Source of the DNA: Tyto alba
Lineage: Eukaryota; Chordata; Aves; Strigiformes; Tytonidae
Assembly: GCF_018691265.1 (NCBI RefSeq)
Contig: NW_024881330.1
Location: forward strand, 16,119,386-16,183,385
Length of the DNA: 64,000 nucleotides
Direction of reading: 5' to 3'
The translations under genes and the position numbers were made by a program. The notes below the pieces were generated by a model. That model was given only the letters and a program-made list of their open reading frames with translations, had not been told where the DNA came from and searched no databases. This document shows positions 23,728-34,660 of the stretch, one piece after another; position 1 is the first letter of the stretch; every line of letters starts with the position of its first letter.

Positions 23728-24983
23728 AGAGCTGCCCGGCCGGCCTGCGGCCTGAGCGGGGTCCCGCTCGCCCAACTAATCCTTCACACCTGTTCCCTGA
23801 CGACGGGTTCGTCACCCAGTGTTGGGCGGTGCTGTGCTAGCTCCTGCCGTTTGCCGAGATCAGAAACACGCACGTTTTGGTGTTTGTTTGGTTGGTTTGG
23901 TTTGGTTTTTTAAATTCACTATAATGATTAAATAACTATCCCAGAGACAAATTTAATAGTGCATGGGCATGCTTGCCTTAGTTCATACCGGCTACGTCAG
24001 CGTAAACTCTAAGCACACCAAACCAGAAGCTGGAAAGCATGCATTCTACATTTTAATACTACTACTTCTTTTCCATGACATACAGAAAATGTAATAGCAC
24101 TGTAGTCTGGGGAAACAGCTGTCATTCAGGAAGCTAGATTGCACAAACTCCTCCCTGCCCAACAGAAAGCATGAGTGCACCAGGTGTTCGGCGGCTAAGA
24201 AACTGAACTTGATGCCTGTATTTTAGGCAGGCAAAGGGTTGTGGTACCTTAACACCATCAAAATGGTAATTGGAGACATCTGCCTCGCAGTGCAGGTATG
24301 GCAGGAGATGTCTTTCTGCCAGGGACGACTGAATTGCAAGCAAAAAATTATAGGCCATTAGCTGTAATCAGTCAGACTACTCTTAAGGTCATTTAAGCAA
24401 ATACCCACCTGTCATACTGGTCTTTTTGCTAGAAAATAGACAGGGAAAACATATGCTTCCAAGCAGGTTAGTTAATGTTAAGAGAAACTGAAAAACAGTG
24501 CATTTAGTTACTATTCTAGAAATTCATAAATGGGAAGATATTTTAAAGTATTTACAGGATGAAAAGTGTGAAGAACAGGTGATTGAGAGTATTTTCCATG
24601 GGATCTGATTGTGCTGTTGACAGTGTTTTTCTGTCATTAAATCCTTCTTTCTAGCTGTCTTTAGGGGACAGTTGCTCATGCTCATGAGCATTATGGACAT
24701 ACACTCCTTAGCCTATGTTGAATTCACTGGTCTTTACTAAACTTTAGTCCAGTGGCCAACATATTCTCATACTGGCGTAGTGTCCTGGTTCTTCTAATTG
24801 CATAGTTTCATTGTTTAGAAAAATTGACAAAAACACTCAGCAAGACTCCAAAGTAAAACCTAATTAGATTAATTATTTTTTTATTTAAGTAGGGTTTGGG
24901 TTTTTTTTTTTTTTTGGATAGAGGGTGGATGATGATGACTAATTAACTGTCCAAAGACAGGCAGTTATTCCTTATTAAGAACA

Positions 24984-25041
24984 CATTCTACGTCTCATAG
25001 GTAGAATGCAGAATCTGCAATGATAACAGCTGCTATTGCAG
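24984..25041. repeat. Two adjacent perfect inverted repeats
   Basis: CATTCTAC (24984-24991) pairs perfectly with GTAGAATG (25001-25008) over a 9-base loop. CTGCAAT (25015-25021) pairs with ATTGCAG (25035-25041) over 13 bases. The word GCAGAAT is repeated around both. Function is unknown; a remnant of a small DNA transposon is possible. Confidence 0.7.
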
Positions 25042-25439
25042 AATGGAGATAAAAAGGAGAAACAAGTAAATGAGAGCTTGAACTAGTCATCATTTTGAAC
25101 CAAATACAAAGTAAGATATAATCCAGAGTAGAATGTTAAATACCATTGTGATGAGATACTCTTTCCCTGTTCAGTTGGTAAACAGTATCATCAGACAAGT
25201 TGTAATGCAATTGGTATGGTAAAATATGTTCATAAGGCTGCCTAGCAGGCAAAACAGCACAGATTTCTCCTTCACTGTGCAGAAGATAGCATTAATTGTA
25301 TGATAAACTGCTTTGCAGTACCATTTTGTAAATTGCATATCACTTTTATGCAATTCTTACAAAGATTCTTTTAAATAAATTTTAAATGTTAAAGCATGCA
25401 CAGAGGACACTAATGTAGCCAGCCATGCAGACTCCCACG

Positions 25440-26220
25440 GCACATATAACTTGACCAGAAATCATATATAACTTAAATACAGATAGCAAACAGATAGCGA
25501 AGTCCTGCTCCCCCTCTCCAGCTGAGGAGGAGTGGCACTCCCAAGTGACTGCTCACATGCCCTTGCTCCCTGTACTCCCACAGTCACAGGTCCCTCAAAT
25601 ATCAGCATGGCCCATTGGTCCTTCTGATATCTGTGTCTGGACCTTGGATTCCCTAACCCATCTGTGCATGTATGTGCGTCTCCTCCTACTCACTGGGTAG
25701 TCCGTTTTAAATCTGCTAGTGGATTACACATCCACAGGATTAAATTCACTGGAGAAAGATAACTAGTTGAGAAAAGGGGTCAAAACCAAGATAGGATAGG
25801 CTGCCATGATCGGGCAGGGAGCTCAGTCAGACAAGAGTACTGATCGCTGTCAGATCCTATATAAGCCCCCCTCCACCCCATTTTCCCACATGTCCTAGGT
25901 CCACCCTAATCCTTCCTCTCCCTGCCTTTGGCCAGTTATGTGAATATCTCATAGGAAGTTTTACATAATCCCACAAACGCCTGCTGATATCCCACAGAAA
26001 ATGTTGCACAGTCCCATATGCCCCCTCAAATATCTTGTGATGCTCACGATAATCGTGTTTCCCCCTTCCCACCAGAGACAAAGCTCAGGCTGACCCTCTT
26101 CAGGGTGGCTTCCTGGGCAGCTCTTTTAATGGCTGGAAGAGTTCTGCTCTTCACTATTGTCTTTGTTACTACATGCCCAGTCAGCAATATTTGTGCATCT
26201 GTGTGTGTTTAATACATCAC
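25440..26220 (+). mobile_element. Possible old solo LTR with TATA box
   Basis: Compositionally distinct, C-rich relative to its AT-rich flanks. TATATAAG lies at 25858-25865, and an imperfect tandem duplication of about 43 bases begins near 25942 (units around 25942-25984 and 25985-26027, with a third partial unit). A promoter followed by a duplicated block fits a degenerate LTR, but clear TG...CA ends and a target-site duplication were not found. Borders are estimates. Confidence 0.3.
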
Positions 26221-29200
26221 TTTCCTCTCGTTTCCTATTTCTTTTATGATGAATAGTCCTTAACTGGATGACTTAATGAACCAAATGCTCTCACATTCCA
26301 CATACCCCTACAGAAACTGTCTGTAGCACAGCAAAGCTTGTCATAAAGCTCGGAGAAAGATACCTTTTTGAAATTACTTGCCATTTTTAATTAAGAAATT
26401 TCATCAGTTATCTGACTGCATCACTAAAAGACTTTGAGGTTTTGGTTTTTTTTTTTTTAATAAATGATTATTTAATTGAAGAACTAACAAACCACTTGCA
26501 TTATCAGTAGACTGCCTATTGGGCAGTATTATTGTGGAAGTGAGCCTGAGGAGGAGAGTGAAAGGTGTTGAGGCACTGCCCTTGTTAATGTGACTTGTTT
26601 TTTTCAAGAACAGGAAAAAGAATTTGAAATGGGGAACTTCTTTTTCTGAAACTCAAGTCCCTGGCCACTGTTAGACAGGATACTTACTGGTCTAGGGTAT
26701 GGTTCTGATCTAATAAAACAGTTCCTGTGACTTTATTGATAATACTAGTTACTTGTGGTATATATACAATATTTATGAAAATAAAGTGTCACACAGAAGG
26801 AGACCTTCTGTATAGCCAAAGGAAGTTCATACTAAACTTATTAAATCTGAGCAATGATAGGCGTCATTGGAAACCCATCTACACCCATTGCACCGCACAG
26901 AAAATTTGCTCTGGTGGAGTATTAGCTCTTTATAGAGACGACCATCTCTTGGCATATATGAGTTCAGCTCTGGTTTTGAGACACTAGGTAATGCAGTAGT
27001 AGAATTAAAGAACATAAAATTGATGTGACATGGATTACTTGAAGTGAAAGCTGTTCTTTTTCAAAAGAGCTTTGATGTAGGCCTACAAAGTAGGCCCTAC
27101 AGAGGCCCACAAAGTGACAAATACTTCTCTTAATAGCTGGCACTTGGCAGATGCTTGTAGCTTGGCAAGAAAAAGATCCCAGCTCCTGATTCTTCCAAAC
27201 TTATCCTATGTCAGACCTTTTTAATCTGAATGTGTTGCTTTTGGGCAATTGTTGTGCTCTGCATTTATCTCCAATAAGTCTTAACACCAGACATGCTTAA
27301 ATACGAACAATTAACTGATTTACAAAAAAGAAAAGGGTAGTGTTTTCAATTATAATGTTTGGAAACAAAGGTACAATAAATAAACACAGGACAGTAAAAC
27401 ATTGTTGGAGTGTGTCTGAAAATATTTCCCTAGGTGTATTTTTGAATTTTTCTGAGGTGTGTATAGGCCATAGAATAAGATTCAGCAGCATTTAATATGC
27501 TAAATTATATTTGTCAGACTGTTTATTATTCATGGCTGGCTCCTCCTTTCATCGCCTTGGGGCTGGTTTTGAGCTTTTGAATTTTAGCCTTCATCATGTA
27601 CATTCATCTTTTACGGTACCTATTTTTCTGTTATCTCATGGGAATGCAGCATCTGGTTTTATAATAAACATGGCTGTGACAAGCTCTCTTTTTTCTTTAT
27701 GGATTGGTATGAACTCAGCAGATGAGAATTTTGTATGTGATAAAGCTTTCTGCACCTTTCTGGTTCTACTATTATCATACTCCTTAGTTAGAAAATTACT
27801 TCTGGCTTAAATACCATAACTGCCCATCACAGTATGTGCCACGTTAACTATCTTTTAATTTGTATATCATAAGAAACACACATTTAATGTAGAGGTTAGG
27901 ATACTTAGTTTCACTTCATACTGGTAGCTTCTGTGGATCAGAAATAGAATACAGCAGATACCTATACAGGCTTTTAAGTGACTGCTTATAGTAGCAAATA
28001 CTTTGAGAATGCTCTGTAGAGCAAAGATTTTGCAGGCAACTTTAGCCTTCTTACTAGAGCTGAAAGAAATAATAGGGCTGAAAATAATCAGTGGGATTCT
28101 TGACAGCTTCTCAAATGTTTTACAAGTTTTTCTCTCTTTTTTGACCTTCAGCTAAATTCACATGAATGATGAGCAAAATCAGATCCTATCTAATTTAACT
28201 AAATATTTTGTCTTTCTGAATAGCTACGTGTCACTGATACACGTCATCTAGCTTATGCACCATTTTTGGTTGATGTAGCTCTTTAACATGTACACGTTAA
28301 ACAACTGGTGTCATGCTGCTGTAAGGACACACGGGGACATCCTTTTGGAGCAGCCCTTCCTCCTTGCACTGTTCATTGAGATCTCCACTAGTCAGTTGCC
28401 ATTCTGCTCCCTCTATGCTCACAGAGCTTGTAGGAACACTTAAGAGTGATGTAAAAGTGCCATAATCTAGAAAAAGAGGAAGTCTTCATGAGGTGCCCAG
28501 GACTGGAATTATAACTTCAATTTGGGGAGCAGGACGAGTGCAGAAGACAGAAAGATATTTTGCCAGACTGATTACATGATAGCTGATGTGCTAGGTAGAT
28601 GGAGGGAAGAATGGAGTGATGCTGTACATCTTGTCTCCTATTGTGCCTATGAAAGTATTCATTGCTTCATTTTGAGCAGAACATCCCTCTTGCTCTTTTA
28701 GTATTTCTGATAAAAAGTAAATATATCAGGTACATATTAGGTCTTTTAAACTACTACATGGGTTTACCTTGGAGATAACAAGAAGCTGGAAGACACCAAA
28801 CATTTTGGATTTTTGGTATGAATACTTCCGTTTGTTTCCTCATGTTTTCCTTAGAAAAGGTTGTTATCTTCAGCATGTGATAGCTGATGTCAGCAAGAAT
28901 CAGAAGGTGCATTAGTTGATTATGAAGATAAGGCAGGACAACTTGACATCAAAAGAGAAGTTACATGGGAGGCCTATCTCAGACAAGAAAATAACTTTAT
29001 GGCCAAAATTCTGATTTGTGTAAGAGAATTCACTTCAGTTGCCTGAGTTGTTTTTTCACCCTTTCACTGATTTCAGGGAGAAATAAGTTAACTGGAAACA
29101 GAGAATTGGAATCTTTACATTGTGTTGATAAATAATATATTCTCCCTATACTTACATGATTTTCTAATTTGATACTATAGCAAAAGTCTGGCTCTGCTTA

Positions 29201-30649
29201 GAAATTTATACCTTTGTTATAATTTTCTTTGTTTTATGGGCCAAAATTAGCACATAAAATGTCTCAGTTTTTTTCATCAACTATGTTACTGATTAGATAA
29301 TTTTATTGTTAATTCCAATGTAATTTTTTTGTTTGTTTGTTCTTGTTAGTTGTATGGTAAAAGTTTTGAGGTGCTATACTAAATGATCCATTAATAATAA
29401 AAAATACCTATAAACACCTGGAATGTAAAGAGTGGCTAAGAATAGAAGATAACTGAAAACATTTATTAGAAAACAGTTATTGAAAAAAGCAGAGAAAAAG
29501 TTGAGAAGTTAAAAAAACCCCAACTTTCCCAAGACAAGAGCTTATCTTTTTAAATATTTGCTTCATGTGCAGAAATACCTTATTACGCTATCGTCCAGGA
29601 TAGCTACTCCTTTTTTTTTTTAATGTAATGCTTTTACAGTTATAGTCCAGCAAATACTAAAAGGTAGCCTGTCTAAGAGCATGGCTGAAACCATGCATGG
29701 CCTCTGAAACCTCCATTCTTACAGAAAAGAAATTGAATTTTCAGAGCTCACATTCTGGTCCTATAGTTCCTTTATTGCATTTGATGTTTGTCCCTGGGGG
29801 TTTCTGTGCTGTTGCAGCTCCCACCTTTACCATTTTTTCTATCACTTCTGCACCTTATTACTTTCTATTTCCTATTTCAAATAAAAAAATTCAATAAAAC
29901 CAATTTCTTCACTTTGAGTCTCTTGAAGAAAATGAGAAAAATTTGTGGAGTGGCCTTCAGTATTGGCACCAGTAATTTCTGAAATCATGATTAGCCTCAT
30001 GACAAATACTGGTACTTAAAAATTCTTTGGCAGAAATTGCACATGCACCCTGATCTTTAGTTTTCACATTGAGCTCCTCTGTGTGAAGTGATACACACTG
30101 GAATATCTGCCAGTAAAGATTATTATTTATCAGTGAAACAGAATTGTGTAGATGCCGTAGACATAAATATACAAAGGGCCTGACTTCAGTGACTTGCATC
30201 TGGTGAAGTGATGAGTGACCAGTGATATCTGAACAAAGTAGGGGTAGAGTGCTACCTTATTTATCAGGGAGAACCTTTTTAACATGGCGTTGATAGGCTG
30301 GGGGATATTTAATTTCCTTTAGACTTAAAATGCTGCAGTCAGCAGAACAAAAATGGCTGAAAACCTTGAATTACACAGGATTTATACACAAGGCTGCTCC
30401 TTGAAGCTGTAGTCAGTATCTGGAATTGCCTGCACGTGGCACACAGCGCTACTGAATGTCACTGTAGCTGATGGAAGAGTAATGCATGCGCTTGGCAAAA
30501 CTGCATCTACTGCAGAGACCTGAGGGTCTCTGATACATCTCCCAAGTGCTTTTTTTTTTTTTTTTTTGTAATCAAAGGAAATAAAAGAATGAGCATTTAA
30601 GAAATCTTGTCTGTCCCATGGCTTCTGAAACTCGATTCATCCGTCTTCT

Positions 30650-30742
30650 TGCCTTCCTCCTGTTTTCTCCCCGTCCTGTGGGAGAGGGGAGCGAGCGAGA
30701 GGCTGGGTGGGTGCTTGGCTGTTGGCCAGGGTCAACCCACCA
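30650..30742 (+). mobile_element. ERV LTR 3'-end fragment
   Basis: The block GAGAGGGGAGCGAGCGAGAG, GGCTGGGTGG, TTGGCTGTTGGCCAGGGTCAA, ending CCCACCAC, parallels the last 70 bases of the solo LTR near 41.5 kb (GAGAGAGAGTGGCTGGGTGG, TTGGCTGCCGACCAGGCTCAA). Only the terminal part is left, next to a poly-T run. Confidence 0.55.
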
Positions 30743-33700
30743 CGGATACCGTTGACACAGAGGGACCTTCTTGTCTTAAGGATTTTCACTCTGAGAGTGG
30801 TTTGTGAGAGGCTGCTATCAAAAGGCATCCTGTGAATAAGAAAAGGATTTCAAAAGGAGCAAAGAGACCATGCCATGTGTAGAATTACATACAGTAAGCT
30901 TTTTGCTTGAACATAGGAATTAAGTACAGCCTTATATTCACTACACTTCTCCCAAATACAAGCCTTACTTTACACAGAAAAGATGTTAGATACTTATTTT
31001 TTAACCAATGTACCCATCTGCTAAGGCAGAGTAGGTAAGTTATACATAATTGCAAAATGAAAAAGGTCAGCAATATATTCATATGGAGATATGCCATGTG
31101 CCTGTGTTCCTGATGTTTGAAAGTTTAAGCCTGAATACCTCATCTCTTTGGGAGAACTGAGCTTTTCTGAACTTCAAACTTCTGTAAGGGTACAAGATAC
31201 TACAAGGCAATCTTAAGTCTGTGTTAGGAGAATCTGTTGCCACCGAGTTTTGGAGCTTATTTTACTTGTAACAATTTCTTTTTGTAGATAATTAATGTTG
31301 TTTTAGGCAATTGTAGTTATGAGTGCAACTTTGTGTTTGGGGTGTTGTTGTGTCTCAGTGCAAGTACAGACTGCTGTGTGTGTATCCTAGGTGATTCTTC
31401 TCTATTCCTCTATCCTTTGTGATAATGAAATTAAGGTGTTCATTATGCTTAAAAATGTTTGGAATTGCTGAGAGGGCAAGGAGGAAAAACACAGAATTCA
31501 GAAACGACCCATTTACCAAATGGTAGCAAGTCATTGCAGGTTAGCCAGTCTTTGGTAGCTATTCATGTGCATGGTCTTAGCCTGCAGCATACACAAACAT
31601 AATTCAGGTTGGTTTAGCCCTTAAGGTAAAGTCAGTCTGACAATTTGGAAGGGATTACATCTCTGAACACTTAATCAGATAATTTCCATTTAACAACACT
31701 AGTTCTGCTCATAGTACTGATATGGTGCAGCAGTGCTGTAGAGATAAATGATACGTCTGACTTCTACTGAGGTTTTTACCTAGGAAGGACCTGGGAATAA
31801 AAGGGTTTTGTTTGGTTCCAGCTGTCTTTTGGTTTAGAGTATCATTTAGAAATGATTAGTGGAGTTTGTGCACCACTTGAATTTTCTAAAATACTTCGTG
31901 ATGGAAGTCTTCTGTTTTGTTGTTTTCCTGAGTAGCTTGGGCAATGCTACTAAATTTTTTCAGTTTGACATCTTTTTTATGGCCTCCTCTTCAAGAACTC
32001 AGTATTTTCAATGGTGAATTTTTCTATGGCCTTTTGCCTCCAGTGATCTACTGAGTTCTGAAAAGTAGAAAGTTGATACTTGTGTTTAATTTTTCATGTT
32101 AATCATAATTAACCAAATTGACTGAATTATTCTGGCAGTGCATTAAGTAATGTGAGCCCTATGCCAGTCCCTTGAATAGGGCTATTTTGGGTGCCCACAG
32201 CAACCTCTTTGAACATACTGATGTTCTGTGCTGTAGCTACTTGTTGGTTTGGGGTGTTTTGTTTTGTTTTGGGTTTTTTTGCTTGTTTTTTTCTTTTAAA
32301 ATTACATTGAGTTTCTGTTCAGAAACTGATAGGCATGAATAATATATCACATTTGTCTGTCTTATCCCAGGAGTTTTCATTCCTTTTCAGATACCTAAGA
32401 ATTTCCCAGTAGTAAAGCACTGTGCATTCACTGACAGAAGGTATGTTTTTACTATTTAAATAGCTTTCACCAGCATCTTTGAAGTAGTCCACAGACCTCC
32501 ATCAGTCCACAGACTGGAGATGAAAACCACTATATTACCATAATACTGTTTCCTAATCTTAGTTTTCTTTAATTAAAGCTATTTAATCATACTTGTAAAT
32601 TAAAACTGCATGTGCATGTGTATGTAACAGCAAAGTGAAATATTAATATTGAATCAACCAACTTTGTTCTCTAGAAAAACTTCAAAAGGCAATGCCAGTG
32701 GGAGTGCAACATTCAGTCATGGAAACCTGTGAAGAGTAGGATGCAAATTTACAACACCTACGTGATGGTTGAGCTCACTGGCCACAGCATGCTGCCTTGA
32801 AACTCTGGGTTGCTATTGCATCAGCCTCTCTACAAACCTATTTTCTAAAACAACACCCTGATCCCGCTGCACATGCATACTTCAGTCTCCTTGTGGCACA
32901 AGGCACATTTGACCTCTGTGGTGCTGCAATTTCTAACTTCACTCTTTATCTCCATTTAACAGATTTTTCCCAAAGGGAATTCTTGAGATTTCTTTTAGAT
33001 TCACTTTAGTGGGATTCATCACACCTAACCTGAGACATCAATTGCGAGGAGCTAAGCTGGGTATCTAGGACTCCTTAGTGAATGCAGATCTGGTCAGTAA
33101 TATCAGTGGCATTTAGGTTTGCCTGGTGGGGATGATTATTATACTAGATTCTTTGCTTGAATTTGTTCCAGCCCTGATGCAGGAAGCTGGTATGGAATAT
33201 TCTTGTGATGTTAAGGCCATTTTACAGGAACAGGCAAATGCTGGGTCTGTGTCTGCTGGAAAATGCAGATACATCTTTACATTGGTGTTGGTAAGTATGT
33301 TCCCCACCCCCCAGGTAGAAATCAGTGTCAACTACATTGTTGAAAAGGTTAATGGTGAATTTTTATGAGGTCACATATTTGGTATAGCGTCTGGAGAGCT
33401 TTGGAGTATTTCGCATGCCTACCTTTCACAGCTCACTCCATTTTTCAGAAGAATGTGTAGGGTTTGAAATATTTTTTTTTTTTTTAAACTCAAGCAAAAC
33501 CAAACAAAAAAAGAGCAGCAAAGCAAAACCAACAGTTAACTTTAAATACATTTAAACCCTTTCCTGGGAACAACACGAGCAGTCGACAGTTCAGTTTTGT
33601 TTGTATCTAATGTTAAGATTTTGTATCCACTCTCAAGTGCACTGACGACTTGTTACTCCTCCTCAAGACAGATACCTAACTCCATAGCAGTCTGCTTTTT

Positions 33701-33799
33701 AAAAGCTAAAATCCTACACTTTCAAATTTGTTGTCCCTTGGAAGATATCTCAATACCGCAATATTAAGTCGGTTTATTAGGTGTAAATGCTCCCCACGA

Positions 33800-34660
33800 G
33801 CAGAGCCCCGCTCAGTCCTGCTGAGGGACCCTCACTGCAGCCCAAGCCTGGCCCAGGGACATCGCGGTAACTTTACATGACCGTTACAATCAGAATCACC
33901 CAAGGAAGCCACGGGAATGCACTGCCTGAGGTTCCCAGGGCGTCAGAAAGGGTTTTCCAGGCGCCAACCGGCATGTGGAGACGAAGGCGGAGAGGAAACG
34001 GCCCTCGGTCCCTCTCCCCGACCAGGTCGGGCGATCCGTGACGGCCACCGGCGCCTTGCACAAGGCACAGGGTTTCTCCTGCTTCAGGAGTGAAACCTGC
34101 GGCCAGACCCGCCGTGCCGGCTAGCAACGCCAAGCGAAAGCCGCTCGGCTCCCGCGCAGCGCCCGCCCTCAGCCCTGAGAGAACGCTGCCATAGCGGCAC
34201 TGCGCACACCCTCGCTCGCTCCCTCCCTCCCTCTCGGCGCGTTTCTGCCCGGCGCCATTTCCCTGCGCACCGCCGCGGCCGCGCCGCCGCTTCCGGTGTT
34301 TCGTTTTTCTCTTTCCGGCCGGTGCGAGGGGCAAAGATGGCGTCGCGCAAGGAAGGCTCCGGTGCTGCCGGCAGCGGCTTCGGCGCCTCGAAGGGCAAAG
34401 GCAAGGCCGCCGCCGCGGGCGACTCGGCCGTCAAGCAAGTGCAGATCGACGGGCTGGTGAGCGGAGGGGCGGGCGGGGCGGCCGCGGCCGCGTGGGGCCG
34501 GTCCCGCCTGGGGGGCGGTGCCGCGGCCGGGGGACAGTCTCCGTCCCGGCTCCCCGTGTTTCCCCGTGGGGAAGAAGCGCTTTCGTTCTCCTCTCGAGCT
34601 TCCCAACGCGTGGCCGGGATCCCCGTGTGCTCATCACGGGGGAGGGGAACGACTCCCTCC
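33800..34660. promoter_or_regulatory. EIF3H: EIF3H CpG island and promoter
   Basis: CpG-rich island around EIF3H exon 1. CTTCCGG (34290-34296) is an ETS-type site, and GCCATTTT (34254-34261) is a YY1-type site. A second YY1-like word, AAGATGGCG, overlaps the start codon. The pyrimidine run CTCTTTCC at 34309-34316 is a plausible 5'-TOP transcription start 20-28 bases before the ATG, consistent with known TOP-type control of eIF3 subunit mRNAs. No TATA box was seen. Start-site placement is inferred. Confidence 0.8.
34337..34456 (+). CDS. EIF3H: EIF3H, coding exon 1 (N-terminus)
   Basis: First coding exon of eukaryotic translation initiation factor 3 subunit H, a non-catalytic MPN-domain subunit of the cytoplasmic eIF3 complex that binds the 40S ribosome. 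It has 40 codons and ends in phase 0 with donor CTG|GTGAGC. The ATG at 34337-34339 has A at -3 and G at +4. The peptide starts M-A-S-R-K-E-G, continues with a low-complexity G/A/S/K linker (residues 8-29), and ends G-D-S-A-V-K-Q-V-Q-I-D-G-L, nearly identical to human in that last block as remembered. The linker is several residues shorter than I recall for human, a normal species difference. The exon lies in the CpG island. Confidence 0.96.

Larger units (their letters stand above)
22960..23830. promoter_or_regulatory. UTP23: UTP23 CpG island and promoter region
   Basis: Extremely GC- and CpG-rich DNA covering UTP23 exon 1 and its upstream flank. CGGAAG at 23504-23509, 18-23 bases before the ATG, is an ETS-type site. 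The region upstream has repeated GGCGGGGCCT blocks (23543-23590, GC-box-like), CAG/CCG triplets (23616-23640) and a GGGGCC repeat (23678-23727). No TATA box was seen. The precise start site is unknown. Confidence 0.8.
23831..33780. other. UTP23-EIF3H intergenic interval
   Basis: About 10 kb between the two divergent CpG-island promoters. Listed separately are paired hairpins (24984-25041), a possible LTR (25440-26220), an LTR end (30650-30742) and an exon-like segment (33172-33290). Poly-T runs occur at 24901-24915 and 30550-30567. The rest is AT-rich, with no gene recognised. Confidence 0.6.

Noticed and set aside
23192..23913. Three plus-strand frames with Gly-Pro, Gly-Arg and Gly-Ala runs over the UTP23 promoter
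   Set aside because: They arise from the GGGGCC repeat and high GC and run antisense to UTP23. They are noted as a repeat, not as genes.
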